Shown: positions 31,873 through 40,920 of the stretch, in pieces
Numbering within the stretch: the first letter of the stretch is position 1
Layout of the letters: each line of letters opens with the position of its first letter
DNA from: Atopobium sp. ICM42b
GTDB taxonomy: Bacteria > Actinomycetota > Coriobacteriia > Coriobacteriales > Atopobiaceae
DNA length: 52,054 nt
Direction of reading: 5' to 3'
NCBI GenBank assembly: GCA_000564995.1
Contig: JDFH01000017.1
Span: forward strand, 1 to 52,054
The notes under the pieces: model-generated
Seen by the model: the letters and a program-made list of their open reading frames with translations, nothing else
Told to the model about the DNA's origin: nothing
The model's database searches: none
Made by a program: the position numbers and the translations under genes

Positions 31873-33429
31873 TTATGCGCTGGCCAGACCATAGATGCGA
31901 GAGTATTTATCAGTTAGATACTTGGTGTAGTAGTGGACGTCAAAAGGCTCACCGCATGCACCCAAGATAAGCTCCTTAGAGTCCTTTGCTCGGCCCCAGG
32001 TCCAAATGCGACTGCCCAGCCACTCTTTGATAGGTGCTAGGTCTCCTGATGCACAGACGGCGTCAAAGTCCATGCCCTCAGCAATCATGGCGTGCTTGTA
32101 CTGTGCGCCATAAGCGCTGCCAAGAGCATAGGTTGGGAAGTAGCCAAACTCACCCCATGACCAGTGAACATCCTGAAGAGCGCCTTCGGTGTTGTTTGGA
32201 ACCGTAACGCCCAGGTACTGCTTGTACTTCTCGGCCCAAAGAGCTGGAACGTCCTTTGCAGTAATCTCGCCAGACAAAAGTGCCTGCTCCATTTCGTAAC
32301 GGATGAGGATGTGCAGAGGATAGGTGAGCTCGTCCGCCTCAGTGCGGATGAGACTTGGCTGTACCTTATTAGCTGCCGAGAAGAGCTGGAAGGCAGTGAC
32401 ACGATTCAGCTGGCCAGGGAAATGCTTGCGCATAAGCTGAATAAGAGGCTCAGCAAAAGCCTCAGAAAGGCCAACGTAGTTCTCAAAGAACCTAGACTGG
32501 GACTCGTGCATACCCATAGAAGTGCCGGTGCTCAGAGAGGTAAAGCGGTACTCCCAGTTAATGCCCTGTTCGTAGAGGGCGTGACCGTTCTCATGCAGCA
32601 TGGAATAAACGTTGGAGAGAACGTTATTCTCGTAAGCATGGCTGGCAACCATAACAAAGCCGATACCAGGGCCACCGGTGTAAGGGTGCTCAGTTTTGCC
32701 AAGCCAGTAAGCGTCCTCGTCAAGACCCTGGAGCTTTACCAGGTCTTTTGCAAGATCCCACTGACGGTTAACGTCAAACTTACCCTCAAGAGGTTTGGTG
32801 CTTGGCTGACGCTTAGAAGCCATACAATCAGCAACCAGAGGAACTACCACTTCTTTAACATTATTGAAGAAGGTGTTGTAGAACTCTCTGTTGGTGCCGT
32901 GCTCAAAATCGCTGAGTAAGAGATCATATGGGTCTTTGGAAGCATCGCGTGCCTGGCACATCTCTTTGCGAAGCTCAATTAAGTTATCCAGCTTTGGAGC
33001 AAAGAGTGACCAGTCATCGCTGTTCTTTGCCTGCTCCCAGACCTCGTTAGCCTCTGTGGTAAGACGAACAAAGTTGCTCTGAAGCTCAACAGGTACATCT
33101 ACCAGCTGGCTTCTATCGCGACGAAGAATTTTAACTTGTGCGCGATGAGTCTCATCAAGTAGAGCGCGATTCTCGTGAAGTCTATCAAGGAGTGCGCCAA
33201 CAGCAGGATCACAGAGGGTCTCCTGGACCTGCTCGCCAAGGATTGCCAGGGCTTCTCCGCGCTCTTCAGCAGCCTTTTTTGGATCGATGCATGGTCCAAA
33301 AGAGCCAATCTCATTAGCTGCGTAGTTGAGAGCAAAGAGCTTCTTCTCAAGTTCATCAAGTTTAGCGATATCATCGCGGGGATTTGAAAGCGCTGCGTTC
33401 AATTCAACAGTGTTATGTGCGCTGTCCAT
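31873..33429 (-). CDS. M32-family carboxypeptidase (Taq type)
   Basis: 518 residues, the usual length. M32 enzymes are metal-dependent carboxypeptidases with broad specificity. The metal site is H279-E-N-G-H283 (MLHENGHALYEQ) and the family motif MHESQSRFFENYVG follows. The common DVRITTR block before the metal site is not evident; the sequence there is HPYTGGPGIGFVMVASHAYENN, read in parts, so this is a divergent branch. No signal peptide, so cytoplasmic. The ATG at 33429 follows GAGAGGA. Monocistronic, divergent from the aminotransferase operon. Confidence 0.92.
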   Translation of the reverse strand: MDSAHNTVELNAALSNPRDDIAKLDELEKKLFALNYAANEIGSFGPCIDPKKAAEERGEALAILGEQVQETLCDPAVGALLDRLHENRALLDETHRAQVKILRRDRSQLVDVPVELQSNFVRLTTEANEVWEQAKNSDDWSLFAPKLDNLIELRKEMCQARDASKDPYDLLLSDFEHGTNREFYNTFFNNVKEVVVPLVADCMASKRQPSTKPLEGKFDVNRQWDLAKDLVKLQGLDEDAYWLGKTEHPYTGGPGIGFVMVASHAYENNVLSNVYSMLHENGHALYEQGINWEYRFTSLSTGTSMGMHESQSRFFENYVGLSEAFAEPLIQLMRKHFPGQLNRVTAFQLFSAANKVQPSLIRTEADELTYPLHILIRYEMEQALLSGEITAKDVPALWAEKYKQYLGVTVPNNTEGALQDVHWSWGEFGYFPTYALGSAYGAQYKHAMIAEGMDFDAVCASGDLAPIKEWLGSRIWTWGRAKDSKELILGACGEPFDVHYYTKYLTDKYSRIYGLASA

Positions 33430-33623
33430 AAAAATCCTCTCTACAAAAATAGGTGTGACCAGTTATTTTACCGGTCAACAGAAACCGTTTAGCAATTGCG
33501 TCATATTTTACCCTGTTATTTATTGTTATTTGAGCGATACTAAAAAGACTACGTCCTAAAACAATAAGCACATCTTTTCGGCACAATTTTGCCCAAAGAT
33601 GGCTTGTAAGGAGTAAGAGTTCT

Positions 33624-34922
33624 ATGGATGACAGCAGAATCTCGTTTGACGTATGGAGTGATCTTTACGCAGATCGCGTTCAAACCATGCGAAAAAGCGA
33701 AGTACGAGATTTGTTTGCGGCCCTGTCTCGTCCAGGTGTTATTGCGCTGTCTGGTGGTCTGCCAGACATTTCTTCGCTGCCACTTGACCAGGTTGCAGAG
33801 TGCGCTCGACGCTGCGTTGCTGTTGAGGGACTTAGGTCTCTTCAGTATGGCAACTCTGATGGCCGCATTGAGTGCAGAAGGACCATCTGCAAGATTTTAG
33901 CTGCTCAGGGCGTCGAGGCTGATCCTGACGAGATGATTTTGACTTCTGGTTCTCAGCAGGCGCTTGATTTCTTGGGCCGTGTCTTTCTTAACTCAGGGGA
34001 CGATATTATCTGTGAGGGTCCAAGCTATCTTGGCGCGTTCCAGGCATTTTCTGCATACGAGCCTACTGTTCACACCATTGATATGGACGAAGAAGGCATC
34101 AGAACAGACCTGCTTGAGGCAAAGCTCAAAGAGCTTGCAGACCAGGGCAGAAAGCCTAAGTTCATCTACGTTATTCCTAACTTTAACAATCCTGCCGGCA
34201 TCACCATGTCTATGCCAAGGCGTCTGCGCCTTCTTGAGCTGGCGCGCCAGTACAACATCCCTGTTGTTGAGGATGACCCGTATGGTCTTATCCGTTTTGA
34301 GGGAGAAGATCTAACACGCCTTAAGACGCTTGATCCAAGTGTCATTTATCTGGGAACCACGTCAAAGATTTTTGCCCCTGGACTGCGCTTAGCATGGATG
34401 GTTGCACCTCGTCATTTCCTTGAGCGCATCAACCTTGCTAAGTCTGGCTCTGACCTGTGTACCAGCCCCTTTAACATGATTCTTGCTGAGCACTATTTCA
34501 ATGAGGTTGATTGGCAGGCAGCACTTGAGGTGTCTAAGTCTCGCTATAAAGAGAGAAAAGACGCCATGCTCGCAGCGCTTGCAGAGTTCTTCCCCAAAGA
34601 CGTTACCTGGACTAAGCCAGAGGGCGGTTTGTTCCTGTGGGTAACCTTCCCGCCATACCTCAACACTGAGCAGTTGCTTCCTCGTGCAATCGAAGAGGGA
34701 GTTGCCTTTGTACCAGGTGTTTATTGCTATCCTGACCAGCGTATTAGTTCAAGTATGCGCCTGTGCTACTCATTTGAGACGCCAGAGCGCATCCACGAGG
34801 CAATCCGCAGGCTGTCTTTGTGCGTCCAAGATCGCATGGCGCTGTATCGCGCATTCCTAGAGGCGGGCGCTCTACCTGAGTCTTCTCATTCTGAATCTCA
34901 ATCCTCTGCAAGGGAGTGTTAA
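33624..34922 (+). CDS. PLP-dependent aminotransferase class I/II (2-aminoadipate / MocR-catalytic type)
   Basis: 432 residues. Fold-type I PLP enzyme. The N-terminal SRPGVIALSGGLPDISSLP and LQYGNSDGRIECRRTI, then ILTSGSQQALDFLGRVFL, YVIPNFNNPAGITMS and the PLP-lysine block YLGTTSKIFAPGLRLAW place it with the LysN/KAT-II/MocR catalytic group, here without a DNA-binding domain. Likely an aminotransferase of broad specificity toward 2-oxo acids; the true substrate is unknown. The ATG at 33624 follows AAGGAGTAAG. The next gene starts 3 bp after its stop, forming a tight operon. Confidence 0.9.
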   Translation: MDDSRISFDVWSDLYADRVQTMRKSEVRDLFAALSRPGVIALSGGLPDISSLPLDQVAECARRCVAVEGLRSLQYGNSDGRIECRRTICKILAAQGVEADPDEMILTSGSQQALDFLGRVFLNSGDDIICEGPSYLGAFQAFSAYEPTVHTIDMDEEGIRTDLLEAKLKELADQGRKPKFIYVIPNFNNPAGITMSMPRRLRLLELARQYNIPVVEDDPYGLIRFEGEDLTRLKTLDPSVIYLGTTSKIFAPGLRLAWMVAPRHFLERINLAKSGSDLCTSPFNMILAEHYFNEVDWQAALEVSKSRYKERKDAMLAALAEFFPKDVTWTKPEGGLFLWVTFPPYLNTEQLLPRAIEEGVAFVPGVYCYPDQRISSSMRLCYSFETPERIHEAIRRLSLCVQDRMALYRAFLEAGALPESSHSESQSSAREC

Positions 34923-34924
34923 GT

Positions 34925-35926
34925 ATGGCTACAAAAGTTGCTGTCATTATGGGTGGAGCCTCATTTGAGAGGAACTTCTCGCTCAAAAGTGGAGCTCTTG
35001 TCTCTGAGGCTTTAGAGAAGCACGGGTATGAGGTATTACCACTTGATGCTGATGCGCACCTGGTAGACACCCTCCGTGCCGAGAAGCCTGATGTTGCGTT
35101 TGTGTGCCTTCACGGTGCAGGCGGAGAAGATGGTGCAGTACCTGCGCTTTTAGAGTTCCTCAAGATTCCGTATGTGGGCTCAAGGCCTGCATCTTGTAGG
35201 GCAGCCTGGAACAAAGCTGACATGCCATTTATTGTGCGTCAGGCCTGGTCAAAGGAGGAGTCCGAGGTCATCTGGCCTCCTCAGATTGTACTAACTGCCA
35301 GCGCTTTTAAAGATCTTGGAGCCGCAGCCGCTCTTGATCTGGTTCCCGAGCGCCTTGGCGGTGGCGTTGGCTTCCCTCTAGCAGTCAAGCCCGTTCACGG
35401 CGGCTCTGCTATGGGCCTTTCTAAGGTTGACAGCGCTGACCAGCTTGGACCAGCACTTCTCGGCGCACTTGGTTTTGACGATTCCGTCATTATCCAGCAG
35501 TGGGTTGATGGTGTTGAAGTAAGCGTTACTGTGCTCTCTGATGCAGACGGCGAGAAAACCCTGCCACCAGTAGAGATTTCAGTGACCAAGGGTATTTACG
35601 ACACGGATGCTCGTCTTGATCCAGAGCGTATTCAACACTTCTGCCCAGTTCGTCCTGAGTCTTTGGCAGCACTTGGCGCAGATCCAGCTGCTGCTCGTGA
35701 GGCTCTTGAGCGCGCAGCTCTTGAGGTATATACCGCGTACGGCTGCAGAGATCTTGCTCGTATCGATTTTATTTGGGATGGACATCACGTATTGGTCATG
35801 GGCTTAAAGACGTTCCCAGGACTTACCGAGACATCCCTTGTTCCAATGGCTATTGAGGCTGCAGGATACGCTGTTGAAGACGTTCTTGCGCAGCTTGTTG
35901 AAGGTGCGCTTAAGCGCGGCAACTAG
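34925..35926 (+). CDS. D-alanine-D-alanine ligase-like ATP-grasp protein with altered metal site
   Basis: 333 residues. Ddl N-terminal signature KVAVIMGGASFERNFSLKSG, then VCLHGAGGEDGAVPALLEFL and KPVHGGSAMGLSKV (ATP-grasp loop), and RIDF (D281). In Ddl the last block is E-x-N-T-x-PGMT, giving two metal ligands; here it reads VMGLKTFPGLTETSL, so Glu is Gly293 and Asn is Lys295. Only one of three acidic/amide metal ligands remains. The ATG at 34925 follows AAGGGAG. It sits between an aminotransferase and a ROK kinase, 2 and 8 bp from them. Either a diverged ligase with another substrate or a non-catalytic paralogue. Confidence 0.88.
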   Translation: MATKVAVIMGGASFERNFSLKSGALVSEALEKHGYEVLPLDADAHLVDTLRAEKPDVAFVCLHGAGGEDGAVPALLEFLKIPYVGSRPASCRAAWNKADMPFIVRQAWSKEESEVIWPPQIVLTASAFKDLGAAAALDLVPERLGGGVGFPLAVKPVHGGSAMGLSKVDSADQLGPALLGALGFDDSVIIQQWVDGVEVSVTVLSDADGEKTLPPVEISVTKGIYDTDARLDPERIQHFCPVRPESLAALGADPAAAREALERAALEVYTAYGCRDLARIDFIWDGHHVLVMGLKTFPGLTETSLVPMAIEAAGYAVEDVLAQLVEGALKRGN

Positions 35927-35934
35927 GGGGTTTT

Positions 35935-36903
35935 ATGGAATACGTATTAGGCATTGATGTTGGTGGTACTACCATCAAACTGGGACTCTTCTCTGCAGAG
36001 GGAGAGCTACTTTCTGAGCAGAAGGTCAAGACGCCAGCGCTTGATAACCAGGAAGGTTATCAGACGGTAACTGATGCTATCAAGCTTATTGTCCATGGCC
36101 AAAAAGCAAGCCGCAACGATGTTATTGCGTGTGGTTTGGATATTCCAGGCCCTGTTGCAGATGATGGAACCGTTGGTCTTCTCGCCAATGTAGACATTGA
36201 TCCTGAGGGATTGGTGCAGGCAATTACTATGTGCCTGCCAAACGCAACTATCGCGTTTGTCAACGATGCTAACGCCGCTGCTCTGGGCGAAGCGTGGGCT
36301 GGTGTTGCCGTGGGTGTGCCGTCGTTTGTGCTGATTGCGCTGGGCACCGGCGTTGGTGCAGGTGTTGTTGTAGACGGCAAGCTTGCTGCAGGTGCTTTTG
36401 GCGCGGGCGGCGAGATTGGTCACATCATTGTTGAGCCAGAAGAGACATTGACCTGCGGTTGTGGTCGCCACGGTTGCCTGGAGCAGTATGCTTCTGCTAA
36501 GGGTGTTGTCCGCCTGTACCTGGAGGAATGCGCTTCCCGAGGCGTTGTTCCTGTGAACATTGAGCACGAGACCGATACGGTGTCCGTGTTTAGGGCTCAC
36601 GCTCAGGGCGACGAATGCGCAACCCTTGCTATCCATAAGATGTGCCACTACCTGGGTCTTGCTATGGCGCAGGTTTCGTGCGTGGTTGATCCTGCCATGT
36701 TCTTGATTGGCGGCGGTGTTGCGGGCTCGTTTGCAACGTTTGCTACCGAGCTTCGCGAGTGTTTTGAGCAGTACGCTCTACCGGTAAGCAAGGGCGCTCG
36801 TATTGAGGCCGCTAGCTTGGGCAATCAGGCTGCAATGTATGGTTGCGCATACGAGGCACTGCGCCTGAGGCAAGAGCGTTTTGGTCAGGAGAGCGCTGAG
36901 TAG
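35935..36903 (+). CDS. ROK-family sugar kinase (probable glucokinase)
   Basis: 322 residues. It phosphorylates glucose or a related hexose with ATP. ATP phosphate loop GIDVGGTTIKLGLF at the N-terminus, catalytic region FVNDANAAALGEAW (Asp), GTGVGAGVVVDGKL, then the ROK zinc motif GHIIVEP followed by CGCGRHGCLEQYAS. No DNA-binding domain, so an enzyme rather than a NagC-type repressor. The ATG at 35935 follows AGGGGG, 8 bp after the Ddl-like stop. Glucokinase is the most likely activity; N-acetylmannosamine or allose kinase cannot be excluded. Confidence 0.9.
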   Translation: MEYVLGIDVGGTTIKLGLFSAEGELLSEQKVKTPALDNQEGYQTVTDAIKLIVHGQKASRNDVIACGLDIPGPVADDGTVGLLANVDIDPEGLVQAITMCLPNATIAFVNDANAAALGEAWAGVAVGVPSFVLIALGTGVGAGVVVDGKLAAGAFGAGGEIGHIIVEPEETLTCGCGRHGCLEQYASAKGVVRLYLEECASRGVVPVNIEHETDTVSVFRAHAQGDECATLAIHKMCHYLGLAMAQVSCVVDPAMFLIGGGVAGSFATFATELRECFEQYALPVSKGARIEAASLGNQAAMYGCAYEALRLRQERFGQESAE

Positions 36904-37065
36904 AAGCAAGTTTCTGGCGCATGATCTTCTCGCCTGGAAAAGGTACGTACGTTAGGGCTCCTGACGAGAAAAACATCAAAGTTTTTGTCATAAACGCTGT
37001 ACTAAATGAAAGTACGTTCAATAACATAATTTTCTGATTACAATTTATGTAAAAACGTAGTTGTC

Positions 37066-37100
37066 AAAGCTGCTCAGTGCTAACATTGAGCAGCTTTTTT
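37066..37100 (+). terminator. terminator or attenuator before fruA
   Basis: AAAGCTGCTCA (37066-37076) pairs with TGAGCAGCTTT (37087-37097), followed by further T. It is 48 bp before the fruA start and 163 bp after the ROK gene, so it could end the upstream operon or attenuate fruA. Confidence 0.75.
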
Positions 37101-37147
37101 GGTTGTGTTTGGAATAGTTCCGAGCACTAGGATGAAAGGGGAGTGCT

Positions 37148-38653
37148 GTGGCTGACGAGTCAAAGTATGACATCGTTGCTGCTACTGGTTGCCCAACCGG
37201 TATTGCGCACACCTTTATGGCTAAGGAGGCCCTTGAGAAGGCCGCCGCAGCTAAAGGTTTTACCATTAAGGTTGAGACGCACGGCCAGGTCGGTGTAGAG
37301 AACGAGCTCACCGCAGCTGAAATCAAGAACGCCAAGGCAGTAGTTGTTGCTGCCGATAAGGACGTTCAGGCTGAGCGTTTTGCCGGAAAACCAATGGTAA
37401 ATGTTGGTGTTACTGCAGCTATTAAGGATGCAGAGGGTCTTATCGACCGCGCTCTTGTTGCTCAGCCTGAGGGCGAGCTTGCAGAGGCAGACGACGCTCC
37501 AGTCTCAAGCACTATTGAGAAGGAGTCTGTAGGCCACATCATCTACAAGCACCTCATGAACGGCGTTAGCCACATGCTGGTCTTTGTTGTTGCTGGTGGT
37601 GTTCTGACGGCTGTTTCATTCCTCTGGGGTATTACTTCCTTCAGCTCCACTGCACCTGACTACAACAGCTTTGCTGCCATGCTCAAGATCATCGGCGGCA
37701 TTGCAATGGGCCTTATGGTTCCAGTTCTTTCTGCTTACATTGCTGAGTCTATCGGCAAGCGTCCTGCTCTTGTTCCTGGTTTTGTTGCAGGTATGATTGC
37801 TATCCAGGGCCTTCCAATCAACCCTGACACTGGCATGATTGATGCTGGTGGCGCTGGTGTTGGTTTTGGCTTCCTGGGCGGCATCGTCGGCGGCTTCCTT
37901 GCTGGTTATGTCATCGTTGGACTTGAGAAGCTTCTCTCTGGTCTTCCAAAGAACCTTGACGGTCTGAAGGCAATCTTCCTGTACCCACTGCTTTCCACCA
38001 CTATTGTTGGCCTGGTTATGCTGGGAATCTCTGGTCCTATGGCAGCAATTAACACTGGCATGATGAACTTCCTGCGCGGCCTGTCTGCTTCTGGTCCAAT
38101 TGTTCTTGGTCTTGCAATTGGTTGCATGTGCGCATTTGACATGGGTGGCCCAGTTAACAAGGCAGCTTACGTCACCGGTACCGCACTTCTGACCGAGGCT
38201 CTTGCTGCCGGTGTTGGTACCCCAACTTATGAGTTTGGCACCAACTTTATGGCTGCAGTTTCTGCTGCTTGTATTGTTCCTCCACTGATTACCACCTTTG
38301 CTGTTGTCGTTGGTAAGAAGTACTTCACCAAGTCCGACTTCAACGCTGGCCTGGTCAACTTCATTCTTGGCTGCACCCACATTACCGAGGGCGCTATTCC
38401 ATTCATGACCAAGAACATTTGGCCTGTCATGCCTATCATGATGATCGGTTCTTCCATCGGCTCCATCTTGACGCTGCTCTTTGGTGTCCACGACCCAGCA
38501 CCTCACGGTGGTTTCCTGGTTCTCCCCGTTGTCGATGGCGGCCTCAAGTGGGTTCTCGCCATTCTCATCGGCGCTGTTGTTGGTGGTATTCTCTTTGTTG
38601 CTTTCAAGGCATACGAGTACCGCAAGAACGGCAACCAGATTGTCGAGGGCTAA
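37148..38653 (+). CDS. fruA: fructose-type PTS permease, IIBC components
   Basis: 501 residues. It imports fructose (or a related sugar) and phosphorylates it. The N-terminal IIB domain (1-105) has the phosphocysteine in AATGCPTGIAHT (C15). A short acidic linker leads to the IIC domain (about 130-500) with about ten segments, including GVSHMLVFVVAGGVLTAVSF and the conserved FDMGGPVNKAAYVTGT and THITEGAIPFM blocks. There is no IIA domain fused or adjacent, so IIA and FPr/HPr must come from elsewhere. The GTG at 37148 follows AAAGGGGAG. Followed by fruK. Confidence 0.94.
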   Translation: MADESKYDIVAATGCPTGIAHTFMAKEALEKAAAAKGFTIKVETHGQVGVENELTAAEIKNAKAVVVAADKDVQAERFAGKPMVNVGVTAAIKDAEGLIDRALVAQPEGELAEADDAPVSSTIEKESVGHIIYKHLMNGVSHMLVFVVAGGVLTAVSFLWGITSFSSTAPDYNSFAAMLKIIGGIAMGLMVPVLSAYIAESIGKRPALVPGFVAGMIAIQGLPINPDTGMIDAGGAGVGFGFLGGIVGGFLAGYVIVGLEKLLSGLPKNLDGLKAIFLYPLLSTTIVGLVMLGISGPMAAINTGMMNFLRGLSASGPIVLGLAIGCMCAFDMGGPVNKAAYVTGTALLTEALAAGVGTPTYEFGTNFMAAVSAACIVPPLITTFAVVVGKKYFTKSDFNAGLVNFILGCTHITEGAIPFMTKNIWPVMPIMMIGSSIGSILTLLFGVHDPAPHGGFLVLPVVDGGLKWVLAILIGAVVGGILFVAFKAYEYRKNGNQIVEG

Positions 38654-38737
38654 GCGTTACGCTTAGCACACTCGGCGGCGTTTGAGTCTCATCAGAATTT
38701 ACGTACAGTTTGGGTGCAGACTCAGATAATCGAAGTA

Positions 38738-38773
38738 AAATATGGACTCGGCGATTTCGTCGGGTCCATATTT
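38738..38773 (+). promoter_or_regulatory. hairpin between fruA and fruK
   Basis: AAATATGGACTCG pairs with CGGGTCCATATTT (12 of 13). It ends 18 bp before the fruK start and could be an intercistronic stabiliser, attenuator or operator. Confidence 0.45.
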
Positions 38774-38791
38774 GTTTCAGAGGGAGCTTTG

Positions 38792-39709
38792 ATGATTTAC
38801 ACACTTACCACTAACCCCGCTATCGACATGAACGTCAACTCGGGAGTTCCTTCTTATACGCACGTCAACCGCACAACCGACGCTGTTTACACACCAAACG
38901 GCAAGGGTCTGAACGTTTCATTTACGCTTGCTCACTACGGCGTCGAGTCCACTATCCTGGGCTTTTTTGGTGGCTTCTCGGGCAATTATATTGTTGAAGA
39001 GGCATCCAAGATTTGCCCGGTCAAGCCTGTGTGGATTGACGGTATTACCCGCGTAAACATTTTTGTGACCACACCAGAAGGCGAGCTTAAGTTCCCTAAT
39101 GCAGGTGCTCCCGTTATTCGCTCCAAGCAAGACGAGATGCTTGAGCTGCTGCGCACTGCGCCCGACCTGGACGTGCTGGTGGTCTCTGGCTCGCTTTCCC
39201 CTGAGATGGATCCAACCTTCTACGACGAGCTCTTTGATCTGTGTCATGAGTGCGGCGCTGAGCTGGTCCTGGACATCTCTCATAAACACCTTGCAGAACT
39301 TGTCGAGAAAAAACCACTGCTCATCAAGCCAAACGACGAAGAAGTGGCAGAGATCTTTGGCGTCGATGTCCATAACGAGGCCGACGTTCTTCTCGCCCTC
39401 CACAAGATTCACGAGCGCGGCGCAAAGAACATCCTGCTCACGCTAGGCGGCGAGGGTGCGTACTTCTTTAACGGTGAACATGTCTGGCACGCAAATGCTG
39501 CGCAGGTAGAGGTGCTTTCGACGGCATGTGCGGGCGATTCGACACTGGCAAGCTTCATGTCGGTTTGGCTTGAGGATCCGTCGGCTGTCGAGAAGGCTTT
39601 GACGCGCGCGATGGCTACCGGCGGAAACGTTGCGATGAGCGCTGGCTTGGGCGACTTTGCGCTAGTCGAGAAGATCGCGGAGTCCATTCACGTTGAGCTG
39701 GTGGAGTAG
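38792..39709 (+). CDS. fruK: 1-phosphofructokinase (PfkB family)
   Basis: 305 residues. It converts fructose 1-phosphate from FruA to fructose 1,6-bisphosphate. PfkB motifs: TLTTNPAIDMNV at the N-terminus, PNGKGLNVSFTLAHYG, VVSGSLSPEMDP, LLIKPNDEEVAEIFG and the catalytic block. The last, normally GAGD, reads TACAGDST, with Cys 246 in place of the first Gly; the catalytic Asp 249 is kept. The ATG at 38792 follows AGGGAG; an open frame extends upstream without a site. Downstream of fruA by 138 bp. Confidence 0.9.
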   Translation: MIYTLTTNPAIDMNVNSGVPSYTHVNRTTDAVYTPNGKGLNVSFTLAHYGVESTILGFFGGFSGNYIVEEASKICPVKPVWIDGITRVNIFVTTPEGELKFPNAGAPVIRSKQDEMLELLRTAPDLDVLVVSGSLSPEMDPTFYDELFDLCHECGAELVLDISHKHLAELVEKKPLLIKPNDEEVAEIFGVDVHNEADVLLALHKIHERGAKNILLTLGGEGAYFFNGEHVWHANAAQVEVLSTACAGDSTLASFMSVWLEDPSAVEKALTRAMATGGNVAMSAGLGDFALVEKIAESIHVELVE

Positions 39710-39917
39710 GAGCGGACGTGTTGCGCGTGGAGGTGTGCGATGGTGCGCGGACTTGCGTGGAGGTGCGCAGGCTTACGAGCTCACGGGTTTCTCGGCGTAT
39801 GGCGTGCGTAAGTCTCCATATCTGCAAAATAAGTCTTTTCTCGCTTCTTGATTTCGTGTAACGTATAAGGGCTAATGTGATAATTAGGTTTTCAAACCTC
39901 TAAAGAAGGAGAGTGCA

Positions 39918-40715
39918 ATGTCCGGACACTCTAAGTGGGCCACAACCAAGCACAAGAAAGCAGCTATCGACGCTAAGCGTTCCTCGCTGTTCTCTAAGCT
40001 TTCCCGCAACATTACTGTTGCTGCAAAGATGGGTGGCGACCCAAATCCGGACAACAACGCTAGCTTGTCTGCCGCTGTTGCCCGTGCTCGCATGGTCTCC
40101 ATGCCTAACGCAAAGATTCAGGCCGCTATCGATAAGGCATTTGGCGCTGGTGCTGATGCTGCCATTTACGAGGAGATCGTTTACGAGGGATACGGTCCTG
40201 CAGGCGTCGCAGTTTACGTTGACTGCCTGACTGACAACAAGAACCGTACCGCAGCAGACGTTCGTTCCGCATTTACCCACTCTGGCGGCAATCTTGGTAC
40301 CGCAGGTTCCGTTGCGTTCCAGTTTGAGCGCAAGGGCTCCATCGCAGTTGACAAGGTTATTGTCTCCGAGGAGAAGAAGGTTGCTGACCGCGAGAACGCT
40401 GTCGACGAGGACGAGTTCATGATGGCAGTTGCCGAGGCGGGCGGAAACGATTACGAGGACGCTGGCGATCAGTGGATTGTTTGGACTGCATACGACAAGA
40501 TGCAGGACGTCCAGAAGGGTCTCGAGGCTCAGGGCATTGAGGTTAAGGGTTCCGAGCTTACTATGGTTCCAACCACCCCAACTGACGTTTCTGTTTCTGA
40601 TGCAAAGAAGGTTCAGCGTCTTATCGATAAGCTCGACGAGCTCGACGACGTTCAGAACGTCTACAGCACCATGAACATCACCGACGAGATTGCTGCTGCT
40701 CTCGAGGAGGAGTAA
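39918..40715 (+). CDS. yebC: YebC/PmpR-family protein
   Basis: 265 residues. Recognised from the N-terminus SGHSKWATTKHKKAAIDAKR (usual form SGHSKWxxIKHKKxxxDAKR), then NPDNNASLSAAVARARMVSM and YEGYGPAGVAVYVDCLTDN KNRTAADVR in two parts. The family acts as transcriptional regulator and, in some bacteria, helps translation through proline stretches. C-terminal Glu-rich tail. The ATG at 39918 follows AAGGAGAG. Monocistronic; followed by a GC-rich array and then a terminator. Confidence 0.95.
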   Translation: MSGHSKWATTKHKKAAIDAKRSSLFSKLSRNITVAAKMGGDPNPDNNASLSAAVARARMVSMPNAKIQAAIDKAFGAGADAAIYEEIVYEGYGPAGVAVYVDCLTDNKNRTAADVRSAFTHSGGNLGTAGSVAFQFERKGSIAVDKVIVSEEKKVADRENAVDEDEFMMAVAEAGGNDYEDAGDQWIVWTAYDKMQDVQKGLEAQGIEVKGSELTMVPTTPTDVSVSDAKKVQRLIDKLDELDDVQNVYSTMNITDEIAAALEEE

Positions 40716-40758
40716 GCTCTCTGGTCCGCGCCGCGCGCCGCGCGCCGGACGCGATGCA

Positions 40759-40850
40759 CGCGACGATGCGCGACGAGCGCGAAATCGCGACGATGCGCGA
40801 CGATGCGCGACGAGCGCGACGATGCGCGACGATGCGCGAAATCGCGACCG
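40759..40850. repeat. GC-rich array of CGACGATGCG units
   Basis: CGACGATGCG occurs five times between 40761 and 40837, interspersed with CGACGAGCGC and GCGAAATCGC variants. It lies between the yebC stop and its terminator, so it would be in the 3' untranslated RNA. Confidence 0.85.
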
Positions 40851-40868
40851 GCGACAAAACTGCACTTC

Positions 40869-40897
40869 AAAGCCCCGCCAGTTGGCGGGGCTTTTTG
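40869..40897 (+). terminator. rho-independent terminator of yebC
   Basis: AAAGCCCCGCC pairs perfectly with GGCGGGGCTTT around a 4-base loop, followed by T. Confidence 0.95.
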
Positions 40898-40920
40898 TTT
40901 AGATAGCGTTAATGCTGTCA

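Noticed and set aside
37616..38506. 296-codon minus-strand open frame opposite fruA
   Set aside because: Antisense shadow; Asn/His-rich composition typical of reversed codons.
40690..40902. Arg-rich open frame in the GC-rich array after yebC
   Set aside because: Produced by the repeat unit; ends in the terminator region.
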